A stretch of 64,000 nucleotides of DNA from Rothia sp. (in: high G+C Gram-positive bacteria) (GCA_030529845.1 JAUMWB010000001.1:62001-126000); one strand, 5' to 3'; positions 46,087-54,515 are shown, counted from the stretch's first letter. A program made the numbers and translations. Notes: a model not told the origin generated them from the letters alone.

Positions 46087-49000
46087 GTGACTCACGCCCC
46101 GCAGAACGACACCCCCGAAGAAGCCGCCCGCCGTGCCGAGGAAGAACGCAAGGCCCAGGCCCGTTTAATTGCCGAAATGGCTTCAGCCGGTTTCTACGAT
46201 GCAGCTAAGAGCGCCCGTTGGTTCAACGCCCGGGAGCTGGAAGGTATAGACCGGGCCCGACTGCTGGAGGGGCTACGTCTTGCCCCCTCACCCGATATCG
46301 CCCTACCTGCCCTGGTACGCCTGATTGAGCGGGCCCCTCGGGTCGCGCAACTGGCTGCTCGCGGGGCGGACGCTGAAGCCCTCTACCGCCTGTTGGGCGG
46401 CTCGGCGGCCCTGGGGGAGTTCCTGGTACGCCACCCCGAGCATGCTGACCTGCTCGAAACCGACCCCACCGCTTTTTCCGCTGTCGACCACCCTGCCTCT
46501 CTGCTCCCCGAAACAGATGACGAGAACCTCACCCCCATTGCTCCGCTCGATACGGTCTACCGTACCGACCTGCTGACAGCCGTGGGAGCCGACCCGGCAG
46601 CGTCCGCACCGGTAGCCACCCTCACCGGCAAGGAAGGCTACACCGCCCTGCGGGTTGCCTACCGACGCCACCTCACAGAGCTGGCTATCCACGACTTGAC
46701 CAGCTTTGCCCCCGTTCAGTTCATGCCCACCGTCGGCCGCCTCCTGGCTGATTTAGCTGCTGCTGCCCTGGAAGGAGCCCTGGCCATTGCCCGCGCCGAG
46801 GTCGGCCAAAGTCGAGGTGAAGATACCGTAGCCGCAGTGGAACTGGCCATTATTGGCATGGGCAAGTGTGGAGCTCGAGAACTAAACTACATCTCAGACG
46901 TGGATGTGGTGTACGCGGTTGCCCACGCCCCCCTCTCTAACCTGCCCGAAGGCTTTACCCCGCTCGATGAAAACACCTTGACCCAGGTTGGCACCGAACT
47001 AATCATGGCTCTGAGCAAGGCCATTATGGCACCGGCACCGGAGCCCTCTCTCTGGGAAGTCGACGCCAACCTGCGCCCCGAGGGTAAGGACGGAGCCCTC
47101 GTCCGCACCGTGGAGTCCTACACCACCTACTATAAGCGGTGGGCAGAAAACTGGGAGTTCCAGGCCCTCCTCAAGGCCCGCCCCATCGCTGGTACCCCCG
47201 AGCTGGGCGTCCGCTGGAGCCGATCCATGCGTCCTTTCATCTGGGAATCTGCAGCCCGAGAGTCCTTCGTCGAGTCCGTGCAGGCCATGCGCCAGCGCGT
47301 CACCGACAACATTCCTTCAGCGGAGGTCGACCGCCAAATTAAACTGGGCCCCGGCGGCTTACGCGACGTTGAGTTCACCGTGCAGCTACTCCAGCTCGTG
47401 CACGGCCGCACCGACGAGAGCATACGCACCCAAAGCACCACCGATTCTATCGCAGCCCTGGCCAAAGCTAGTTACATCGGCCGCAAAGACGCCCACGATT
47501 TTGCCGACAACTACGCTACCCTACGCGTCATGGAACACCGCATCCAGCTGCTCTACATGCGCCGCACCCACCTGATGCCCGAGAAGGAAAACGACCGGCG
47601 GTCCCTGGCCCGGGCCATGAATTTGCCGCTGGCCCCCACCCAGCTCACCGAGGCTGACATGCTCAAACAATGGGCGGGCATCAAGAGGGCCGTCAAATCC
47701 TTGCACGAGCGCCTCTTCTTCCGGCCCCTGCTGGCAGCTGTCGCCCACCTCTCCAAGGACGAAGTCGCCCTGTCACCGGCTGCCGCGCAAGACCGCCTAG
47801 CAGCCCTGGGGTACAAGGACCCGCGCCGGGCTATGGGCCACATCGAGGCCCTGACCAAGGGCTTGCGTCGCTCCGCCGAAATCCAGCGCACCCTCATGCC
47901 CGTTCTGCTGGGCTGGTTTGCTAAGGGCGTGGACCCGGACGCCGGCCTGCTCGGCTTCCGCCGTATCAGCGAGTCCCTGGGCGGCACCCCCTGGTACCTG
48001 CGCATGCTGCGGGACTCCCCGGCGGCCGCTGAACGCCTCTGCACCCTGCTCTCATCCTCCCGCTTCATCACCGACCTGCTCGAAGACATTCCCGAACCCA
48101 TCGCCTGGCTCGATAAGGAAGAAGACCTCAAACCCCGCGAAGCAGACGCTATTATCAGCGAGCTGCGCTCCCAGCTGACCCGCCATACCGACTCCGCCGA
48201 AGCAATCCGCGCCGTCCGTATGCTGCGCCGCCGTGAAATCCTCCGTCTTGCTATGGGTGAAGCGCTAGGCTTCAACAGCAACGCCGAAGTGGCTCACGGG
48301 CTCTCCAACATTGACCGGGGAGCCATCCAATCGGCTCTAGCTATTGCAGAGCGGGAACTGTACGTAGATAGCCGCGCCCCGCTGACCGATGTTGCCGTCA
48401 TTGCCATGGGCCGCCAGGGTGGAGCTGAAATTGGCTACGGCTCCGACTCCGACCTCATGTACGTGCACATCCCGCGCGATGGAGCCGACGAAAAGGCCGC
48501 CCAGGCAGAAGCCACCGACCTGATCAACCGCATGGTCACCCTGCTCAAACAGCCCACAACCCCGCCCATCCGTGCCGAAAAGGTGCTCGAAATTGATGCC
48601 GACCTGCGACCCGAAGGAAAATCCGGGGCCATGGTGCGCTCGCTCGAATCTTTTAGGGAGTACTACGAGCGCTGGGCTGATACCTGGGAGTTCCAGGCCC
48701 TGCTACGTGCCCGCCCCTTTGCTGGCTCAGAGTACGTGGGATCCGCCTTTATTGAGCTCATCGACCCCTACCGCTACCCGGCTACCTTCCCCGCGGAGAA
48801 GGTTACCGAGATTCGCCGCATGAAGGCTCGCGTTGAGACCGAACGGATGCCGCGCGGGGCAGACAAGACCCGTCAGCTCAAGCTGGGCCGCGGCGGGCTG
48901 ACGGACGTGGAGTGGCTGGTCCAGCTACTTCAGCTCCAGCACGCCCACCGGGTCGAGGGCATGCGCACCACCTCTACCCTCAAGGCTCTGGATGCCGCCG

Positions 49001-49257
49001 TGCAGGCTGGGTTAGTTGATGAACGTGACGCCACCCTGCTCACCAATGCCTGGAAGCTTGCCTCAAAGATTCGCGGTCTCAACGTGCTTCGCACCGGTAG
49101 GGCATCCGATACCCTCACCACCACGCGGTCTGACCTTGAAGCTATTGCCCGCTGGTGCGGTTACGCACCGAACTCCGCCCGTGTGCTTGAGGACGACTAC
49201 CTGCGCATCACCCGCCAGGCCCGTGCCGTTTACGAGAAGCTGTTCTACCCGGGGTAA
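46087..49257 (+). CDS. glnE: Bifunctional glutamine synthetase adenylyltransferase/deadenylylase
   Basis: 1056-aa enzyme that controls GlnA activity by adding and removing AMP. Two nucleotidyltransferase domains are visible: N-terminal deadenylylase around residue 257 (GMGKCGARELNYISDVDVVY) and C-terminal adenylylase near residue 773 (AMGRQGGAEIGYGSDSDLMY), each with the catalytic DxD. GTG 46087 has AAGGAG 5 nt upstream; a tandem GTG one codon earlier is the alternative. Its target glnA1 lies 5 kb downstream, beyond an insertion. A broken second copy of the last ~90 codons sits at 54175-54442. Confidence 0.95.
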   Translation: MTHAPQNDTPEEAARRAEEERKAQARLIAEMASAGFYDAAKSARWFNARELEGIDRARLLEGLRLAPSPDIALPALVRLIERAPRVAQLAARGADAEALYRLLGGSAALGEFLVRHPEHADLLETDPTAFSAVDHPASLLPETDDENLTPIAPLDTVYRTDLLTAVGADPAASAPVATLTGKEGYTALRVAYRRHLTELAIHDLTSFAPVQFMPTVGRLLADLAAAALEGALAIARAEVGQSRGEDTVAAVELAIIGMGKCGARELNYISDVDVVYAVAHAPLSNLPEGFTPLDENTLTQVGTELIMALSKAIMAPAPEPSLWEVDANLRPEGKDGALVRTVESYTTYYKRWAENWEFQALLKARPIAGTPELGVRWSRSMRPFIWESAARESFVESVQAMRQRVTDNIPSAEVDRQIKLGPGGLRDVEFTVQLLQLVHGRTDESIRTQSTTDSIAALAKASYIGRKDAHDFADNYATLRVMEHRIQLLYMRRTHLMPEKENDRRSLARAMNLPLAPTQLTEADMLKQWAGIKRAVKSLHERLFFRPLLAAVAHLSKDEVALSPAAAQDRLAALGYKDPRRAMGHIEALTKGLRRSAEIQRTLMPVLLGWFAKGVDPDAGLLGFRRISESLGGTPWYLRMLRDSPAAAERLCTLLSSSRFITDLLEDIPEPIAWLDKEEDLKPREADAIISELRSQLTRHTDSAEAIRAVRMLRRREILRLAMGEALGFNSNAEVAHGLSNIDRGAIQSALAIAERELYVDSRAPLTDVAVIAMGRQGGAEIGYGSDSDLMYVHIPRDGADEKAAQAEATDLINRMVTLLKQPTTPPIRAEKVLEIDADLRPEGKSGAMVRSLESFREYYERWADTWEFQALLRARPFAGSEYVGSAFIELIDPYRYPATFPAEKVTEIRRMKARVETERMPRGADKTRQLKLGRGGLTDVEWLVQLLQLQHAHRVEGMRTTSTLKALDAAVQAGLVDERDATLLTNAWKLASKIRGLNVLRTGRASDTLTTTRSDLEAIARWCGYAPNSARVLEDDYLRITRQARAVYEKLFYPG

Positions 49258-49291
49258 AGATTAGCTGCTCACTTTGACTTGCCGTACTTGA

Positions 49292-49395
49292 GTTCCGGGC
49301 TCGTAGCGAAGCTGCTGGCTCGGGGCTGGCGTGAATCGTCTCGTGAGCGCTAGCGAACCAGATGAGAGGGTCGGCAGCGAGCACGAGCCCGGAAC
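49292..49395. repeat. Palindromic intergenic repeat, copy 2 (compact form)
   Basis: Perfect 13-bp terminal inverted repeats GTTCCGGGCTCGT (49292-49304) and ACGAGCCCGGAAC (49383-49395). The interior carries AGCGAAGCTGCTGGCTCGG and TGAGAGGGTCGGCAGCGA, identical to copy 1, and can fold further. It lies between the convergent glnE and acetolactate decarboxylase genes. Confidence 0.8.
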
Positions 49396-49407
49396 GACTG
49401 CTATGTT

Positions 49408-50160
49408 CTAGTGCTTCTCAGCCTTAGAGATTTGGTCTGCGAGGTCTTCGGGGGAGAGATCTGCATTCGAAAATGCCTCGTTGAGGGGCAGGTGTAGGCG
49501 TAGACCGGTGCCGGGGCAGATTTCTACGTGGGCGCTGCGCAGTTTGAAGTCGACTACGTGACCGCCGCGGGTGCGCTCGTCATCGATGAAGTGGGCGTGG
49601 CAGCCTGGCACGCCGATGCCTTGCTCGTAGATGGGGGTGCGGAAGCCTACGATGGTGCCGGAGACATCATCAAACTGTACGATGTCTTCACCTTCAACGG
49701 CGTCAACCATCTTGGGGTAGGGCTTTTCCTGTTTTTTGACCGTGCGGGTGCGTACCCATTCGAAGTTGCCCACGATTTTGATGGCGTACATGTAGTTATC
49801 TGACAGGGTGAAGTTATCGAGTACCTGGCTGGTTGAGGTCCGCAGCAGGTTGGTGGGCAGATTCCGCTTAATAGCGGGCACGAAGTTGGTGATGACTGCA
49901 AAGGGGGTCTTCTGATCGAGCGATGCCAGGGAGATGGACCCGTCGTAGCGCATCTGGTAGCAGGTACCATCAAGCACAATCATTTCACCGTCTAGCCCGT
50001 CAAAGGTTCCTACCCCGAAGTTGCCGTGACCCAGTAGTTCGCCGATGGTCATATCCCCGTCGTAGATACCATCCAGTAACTGGCTCATCAGACCGGTTTG
50101 GAAGACCTCGTTGCGGTAGATGGTGGAGCGGCCTTCGAGAATGGTGCTTTGGGGGCTCAT
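49408..50160 (-). CDS. budA: Alpha-acetolactate decarboxylase
   Basis: 250-aa Zn-dependent enzyme decarboxylating 2-acetolactate to acetoin in overflow and butanediol metabolism. The His cluster GCHAHFIDDERTRGGHVVDF holds the metal ligands. HGNFGVGTFDGLDGEMIVLDG and the ATG start with a strong AAGGAG (8 nt upstream) support the call. No acetolactate synthase or butanediol dehydrogenase is adjacent, so the gene stands alone. It may divert acetolactate from branched-chain amino acid synthesis. It lies between a repeat element and the AT-rich cassette, in the segment separating glnE and glnA1. Confidence 0.93.
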   Translation of the reverse strand: MSPQSTILEGRSTIYRNEVFQTGLMSQLLDGIYDGDMTIGELLGHGNFGVGTFDGLDGEMIVLDGTCYQMRYDGSISLASLDQKTPFAVITNFVPAIKRNLPTNLLRTSTSQVLDNFTLSDNYMYAIKIVGNFEWVRTRTVKKQEKPYPKMVDAVEGEDIVQFDDVSGTIVGFRTPIYEQGIGVPGCHAHFIDDERTRGGHVVDFKLRSAHVEICPGTGLRLHLPLNEAFSNADLSPEDLADQISKAEKH

Positions 50161-50348
50161 AATTATCTCCTTGGGGTAAACGGCGGGTGTGCGCAAAAGC
50201 CGCGCTGCGGCGTCCTTTCTGAGGCGGACGCCTAAGCGCGGCTTTGTGCTCGTAATTTCAGTTTACTAGGGCTTAGACGCTGTAGTAGAGCTCGTAATGG
50301 GTGTGTATGAGTCTTTTTAAGAAGGCAGCAAAATTTTTCAGAAACCTA

Positions 50349-50410
50349 TTGACGTGAAGTGGAACACGCTGGTACTGTGATTTTTAACTTAATCCATATC
50401 TCTAAGGAGA
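50349..50410 (+). promoter_or_regulatory. Promoter and ribosome-binding site of the AT-rich cassette
   Basis: TTGACG (50349-50354), 18-bp spacer, TACTGT (50373-50378): a good sigma-70-type promoter. The leader ends with AAGGAGA (50404-50410), 3 nt before the ATG at 50414. The cassette therefore carries its own expression signals. Confidence 0.7.
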
Positions 50411-50413
50411 GAA

Positions 50414-50959
50414 ATGAATACTGAAAATATTTTTAGGAATATCGTAGATACCCCCGAGCGTATACGAGCAAGGGATGTTCAAATGTCGGCAGTTGCATAT
50501 CTTGAGACTCGAACAATCTTTATATCAGGTGTTCTTGAAACATCTGATCGTGCGGTTATGGTTACCTATGATTTGCCGTCCGAAGGTGAGTGGAATTTTG
50601 TAAAGGCTGAAACCAATCTTTCTGATGAAATTTGGAATTCCTGGATTATGAGTGTTGACGAGGGCGGTCGTTTTATTGACGATCCTGCTCGACCAAATAG
50701 GGCAATGCAATTTTCAAAATCAGTTATTAGTGACGACAAAAAACGTTTAGGTTTTTATGGTGGGGAAGTTCGCCCAGGTGAGTCAATCTTGAAACAATTT
50801 ACGATTGAAACTCCATCTCGTAAATTCTATATGTCACATGGCCGTAGGCATACGCCAAATTTCTTGCCCTCAGATATCGAAATACTCAGTGAAATTGAGA
50901 ACGGATATATTTTGGATCCTGCTTATGAAATCTTTGTACCTGTCGAAATTCGATTCTGA
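50414..50959 (+). CDS. Unrecognised 181-aa protein, first gene of AT-rich cassette
   Basis: No family recognised. It is a soluble protein without signal peptide or membrane segment, mixed charged and aromatic. Notable stretches are TYDLPSEGEWNFVKAE, GFYGGEVRPGESILKQF and SHGRRHTPNFLPSDIE; predicted beta-rich from its alternating pattern. Strong ribosome-binding site. Codon use is AT-ending, quite unlike the flanking GC-rich genes, which suggests horizontal acquisition. Its 3' end overlaps the probable start of the oxidoreductase gene by 35 nt, so the two are coupled. Could be a biosynthetic or accessory subunit acting with that oxidoreductase. Confidence 0.75.
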   Translation: MNTENIFRNIVDTPERIRARDVQMSAVAYLETRTIFISGVLETSDRAVMVTYDLPSEGEWNFVKAETNLSDEIWNSWIMSVDEGGRFIDDPARPNRAMQFSKSVISDDKKRLGFYGGEVRPGESILKQFTIETPSRKFYMSHGRRHTPNFLPSDIEILSEIENGYILDPAYEIFVPVEIRF

Positions 50960-52189
50960 GTGTGGGAACTCATATAAGTATCATTTTATACCGCCGTCTT
51001 CGCTTTTGGATTCTAAGATTAATAGATTTCGAGATGAGATTGTTTGGCCTGCTGGAGTCAAGCTTAGTAAAAGCGAGAAATCGGAAGAGGTGGATTGCGT
51101 AATTGTTGGTGGTGGTTTAGCTGCAATAACCCTTGCCTGCTACTTTTATCATGTAAATATTGATTTTGTTATAGTTGATCCACACGAACGTTTAGGTGAA
51201 AACTTTAAAAATCAAGTAGACAGAACAAATCAAAGAGTTATGCGTTCTCCTTACGAACATTATGTAGGTTGTCATAGAGTTTATGACTACTCTCTTTTGG
51301 ATTTTGCAAAAATATTTTATGGAAAATTAAGTGACATAGAAAAAGAGCAAGTTATTCTTGCTTCCGCTGGGCACCGTGGTGTTGTGCCTGTAGATATTTT
51401 TCTTTATCATTTAATGCATCAGATAAATACCCATGAGTTATCGAAAAGGCACTACATAGATTTTGCTGAAGAGTATTCTAAGGAGGGGGAGCTATTTAGT
51501 ATTTATCTAGACTCTGGGTATGAGATTAAGAGTAAATTTTTAGTACATGCTACGGGGAAAAGCATAAAAAAATAGATTTTGAATCTTGTAATTCCTACAC
51601 TTGGGACTCTCCTCATGTTGGTGAAATCACTGAATCTAAAGTTCTTGTTGTAGGAGCCGGTCAAACCGCAGCGAACGTAACTGAAATGCTAATTTATAAT
51701 AGTTGTATGGTAGATATTGCGTTTCCAGGGGATGAAATTAACTTTCGATGTGTTGATTCAACTCCACATTTTTTCAGGCCAGCGGGTCGAGTGGAGGCAA
51801 ATTTATCGGGTAATACTATAAAGTTTCCAGCTAGCATGATGTTGGAATATGAGGAGAAATTTAAAAATTACGAAAAAAATGGATATCTTAGGGTAATTCC
51901 TAATGTTAGTCTTGTAAAAGACTCTGAGGGAAAACCTGTCTTACAGGGTTTGAATAATTTTTCCTCAGTCGATAGATATGATTATATTATCCAGTGTCTA
52001 GGTTTGGAAAATAATCATACATTTACTCCCAAACTACCGGTGAGTTTAGACTGTAGTATCTCACCTAATGAGTATGTCATAGGAGCCAATGCTCGTGAGG
52101 CTGTTGGTCCAGCAGCGCGAAATATTGATGGGCATAGAGTTGCTGCTGAAAGAATTGTTTCATCAATCATTGGTAAGATAGGTGTTTAG
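50925..52189 (+). CDS. FAD/NAD(P)H-dependent oxidoreductase (monooxygenase-like), interrupted at an A7 run
   Basis: Two frames together encode about 421 aa. The first, 50925-51575, carries the N-terminal FAD Rossmann motif (DCVIVGGGLAAITLACY) and MRSPYEHYVG. The second, 51572-52189, carries the NAD(P)H Rossmann motif (VLVVGAGQTAANVTEM) and a C-terminal YDYIIQCLGLENN. The split is at A AAA AAA TAG (51566-51575), a phase-correct -1 slippery heptamer before the stop; one slip restores a continuous reading frame. The overall plan matches flavin monooxygenases of the N-hydroxylase/class B type. The start at ATG 50925 is the most upstream sensible one; the ribosome-binding site is weak. Substrate unknown. 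Alternatives are a true pseudogene or a homopolymer sequencing error. Confidence 0.7.
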
Positions 52190-52610
52190 CTATATGCAAG
52201 ACAACCGGTATAGAGATATTTTAAGAAACATAACATATGATAATAGTATCTCGTTTCAGGAAAAAATACTCCTAGGGACTTCTAGGAATAAGCTTATACA
52301 TGCATTTTTTGATGGAAAATCATGTGATAAATCGTGTCTTAGTCATCTAGGTAAGCATCTTATTTCTGCTGAATTTTTGGAGCACACTGAAGATGTTGAA
52401 CGTTTTTTGCAGAAGGAATATGAGTGTCTTGCAATAATTGATTCCCTGATGTTAAAGTTTAATATTTTCCATTTATCTGAAAGATATCATTACAATGTTT
52501 ACAATAATATTCTTGAAAAATTGTCTCATGGTTCTGAATCTGAGATTACTTGCTCGCTGAGGCTGTCTGCCGCAGCTATTATGTATCTAGCGGGTGATCA
52601 AAATATCTGA
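52182..52610 (+). CDS. Unrecognised 142-aa protein of AT-rich cassette
   Basis: No family recognised. Predicted mainly helical and soluble, with four Cys (FFDGKSCDKSCLSHLG, plus EYECLAI and ITCSLRL). GTG at 52182 overlaps the oxidoreductase stop by 8 nt; ATG at 52194 is an alternative start. It overlaps the transporter gene by 17 nt, so the gene is embedded in a tightly packed operon. AT-ending codon use as in its neighbours. The CxxxC pair could bind metal, but this is speculation. Confidence 0.65.
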   Translation: MFSYMQDNRYRDILRNITYDNSISFQEKILLGTSRNKLIHAFFDGKSCDKSCLSHLGKHLISAEFLEHTEDVERFLQKEYECLAIIDSLMLKFNIFHLSERYHYNVYNNILEKLSHGSESEITCSLRLSAAAIMYLAGDQNI

Positions 52611-53835
52611 TAAAATTGAAATTGGCATATATAAAAAGTTATATACAACTACTCTTATAAACCTTATTTCTGATTCAGTGGTTCATGTTGCACTTCCACT
52701 AGCCTTCCTGTATGCGACAGGTTCAGTTTCCGCTGCTGCTTCGTTGGCCACTGCAAGTTTGGTAACTCAGCTGGTTCTGGCTTTACCTCTTGCTGCTATT
52801 GCAGACTGCTTACCCCGCCGCCCTATCGTTATCTTAGCATATTTTATAGAAGCTATTTCTCTATCTGTTTTAGCGGGTATGTTATATATGCAGTCGGTCA
52901 GTATTTTAGCCCTCATAATTCTTGGTTTTATTCGAGGGGGTTCAAGCCAGCTAAGTGTATCAGCTACAGCAGGCTATCTTCCTCAGCTTCTGGGTCGCGA
53001 ATCGATGCTCAAGTTTAATTCACGGGTGGAAACTGTGGAGGGCGTGGCTGCAATAGGTGGTCCTTCGCTTTCAGGAGGGTTAGTAGGGCTACTTGGAGGT
53101 CCACTTTCGTTATTGGTTCCTTCAATGATGTCAATATTCAATGCTCTTGTATATAAGACCCTCCCTGCTACCGAAGTCCCAGAGAAACTGAAAGGAAAAA
53201 GGAAAATCAGAGAAGCTCTCTCATCTATCATTCCTGATATATGGGAAGGAATTCTCTATGTGCTCCGAAGCCCTTCGCTGGTGGTCATGCAACTGGTTCA
53301 AATAGCTTTGGGATTAACAACTGCCGGCTATATTTATGGAGTCCTTGTTCATCTTAAGCACGGGTTAGAACTTGAAACATGGTTAGTGGGTATACTTGTA
53401 GCTTCCACAGGCGTTGGGGGCATAGTAGCTTCTCTGCTACTTGAAAAAGTTTTTCCCATTTCCCAATATCGCTCCGTTCTTATAGTATCCCTTGCTTCCA
53501 TAGCTTTTCTTTTATCCGCTTTTTCCTTCATAGAGGGGATCTGGGTTGCGGCAATAGCTTTATTTGCTTTAGATTTTTTCTGGGTGGCTATTTTTATTTA
53601 CTCAGGAACTCTTACGCAATACATTACGGATGATGCTTATCTTGCCCGAGTAGATTCAGTCTCTGATTTATCATTTCTTTCTGCCTCTGCGGTGTCAGTA
53701 TTTTTGGCTAGCTGGGTGCTTGACGGATGGGGAACAGGGACTTACCTCAGTATCATATCTTTCTCCGTATTACCCGCTTTTCTTACTCTGCTCCTATGGA
53801 TGAGGAATGGTAAAGGAGAAGTGAAGAAAGCATAA
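52594..53835 (+). CDS. MFS transporter (probable exporter) of AT-rich cassette
   Basis: 413-aa polytopic protein with about 12 hydrophobic segments, of the MFS_3/EntS-like group. The motif A-like loop is ADCLPRRPIVI; the second repeat begins around residue 215. Members often export siderophores, antibiotics or small peptides. GTG start inside the preceding gene (17-nt overlap). It would export or confer resistance to the product made by the upstream oxidoreductase and unknown proteins. Slightly less AT-biased than the genes before it. Confidence 0.85.
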   Translation: MIKISDKIEIGIYKKLYTTTLINLISDSVVHVALPLAFLYATGSVSAAASLATASLVTQLVLALPLAAIADCLPRRPIVILAYFIEAISLSVLAGMLYMQSVSILALIILGFIRGGSSQLSVSATAGYLPQLLGRESMLKFNSRVETVEGVAAIGGPSLSGGLVGLLGGPLSLLVPSMMSIFNALVYKTLPATEVPEKLKGKRKIREALSSIIPDIWEGILYVLRSPSLVVMQLVQIALGLTTAGYIYGVLVHLKHGLELETWLVGILVASTGVGGIVASLLLEKVFPISQYRSVLIVSLASIAFLLSAFSFIEGIWVAAIALFALDFFWVAIFIYSGTLTQYITDDAYLARVDSVSDLSFLSASAVSVFLASWVLDGWGTGTYLSIISFSVLPAFLTLLLWMRNGKGEVKKA

Positions 53836-54016
53836 TCTATAAGGGACAGAGAATAAGCCTCAGGGGCAGACAAGATAGCAAGCTTACGGTGAACAAGATG
53901 AGAGGCTCAGGCCAGCGCCTATTGCGCCCGGAGACATGTTTTTGCTCGGAAGCTACTGGGATTAAATCGAGTGCAAGCTTTGAATATCTTGTGAATGCCC
54001 CGCAATGAAAGTGTAA
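53836..54016. other. Non-coding stretch after the cassette
   Basis: No gene is seen. Base composition returns toward that of the chromosome. GAATAAGCCTC at 53851-53861 repeats the 11-bp motif found at both ends of the palindromic element that follows (inverted at 54017, direct at 54165). It might mark a decayed border of the insertion. The combined gap to the glnE fragment is 339 nt. Confidence 0.5.
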
Positions 54017-54175
54017 GAGGCTTATTCAAAAGTCCAGACTCAGAGTGCCCCAGGCTCCCGCTTGCCGCTGACCCTCTCGCCTGATTCGCTTCGCTCATAA
54101 GGCGATTCATGCCAGCCCCGCGCCAGCGGCGGCGCTGTACGCCTGAGGCACCGAAGCACCTTTTGAATAAGCCTC
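54017..54175. repeat. Palindromic intergenic repeat, copy 3, with 16-bp terminal inverted repeats
   Basis: Perfect termini GAGGCTTATTCAAAAG (54017-54032) and CTTTTGAATAAGCCTC (54160-54175), with a second inner pair TGCCCCAGGC/GCCTGAGGCA. The interior, read on the minus strand, is homologous to copies 1 and 2: it has GACCCTCTC, GATTCATGCCAGCCCCG and a GCCAGCGGC-like core. It abuts the decayed glnE fragment. Confidence 0.75.
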
Positions 54176-54442
54176 TAAGTGCAGATGAAGTGACCAGATG
54201 CAAGGATGCCCATACCCTGCGGTCTGCCTGGGAGCTGGCCACCAAAATCCGGGGGGGGGGCTTAACGTCCTGCGGACGGGCCGGGCTTCCGATACTCTGA
54301 CCACTACTATGCGGGCGGATTTGGAGGCTATAGCCCGCTGGTGTGGCTATGCCCCCACCAGGCGAGTGCCCTTGAGGATGATTATCTGAAAATTACCTGT
54401 CAGTGCCGTAACGTCTTTGAGCGGCTTTTCTACCCGGCCTAG
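54175..54442 (+). pseudogene. Decayed 3' fragment of a second glnE copy
   Basis: Translation in three successive frames gives LRSAWELATKIRG, then LNVLRTGRASDTLTTT...DLEAIARWCGYAP, then ALEDDYLKITCQCRNVFERL and FYPA-stop. This aligns with the last ~88 codons of the intact glnE ending at 49257. Frameshifts occur at a G10 tract (54251-54260) and near CCCCCACC (54354). The DNA is clearly diverged from the intact gene, so this is not a recent tandem duplication. Confidence 0.85.
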
Positions 54443-54456
54443 CCTGTAAGAAAAGG

Positions 54457-54500
54457 AACTGCCCCCGGCATCCAAAGCGGATGCCGGGGGCAGTTTCTTT
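54457..54500. terminator. Strong bidirectional terminator before glnA1
   Basis: AACTGCCCCCGGCATCC, loop AAAGC, GGATGCCGGGGGCAGTT: a 17-bp stem followed by TCTTTT, with AAAA on the other side. It ends glnA1 (minus strand) and probably once ended the lost glnE copy. Confidence 0.92.
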
Positions 54501-54515
54501 TAGGCTAGCTAGGGC

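Noticed and set aside
53919-54245. 108-codon minus-strand open frame after the cassette
   Set aside because: Made of the palindromic repeat and antisense glnE fragment; explained by those features.
50349-54442. Prophage, transposon or integrative element
   Set aside because: No integrase, transposase, relaxase, phage gene or tRNA attachment site is visible in or near the cassette; only repeats and a glnE fragment mark its borders.
54241-54442. Functional short GlnE-like protein
   Set aside because: Two frameshifts and lack of a start codon in frame with the conserved segments make it a remnant.
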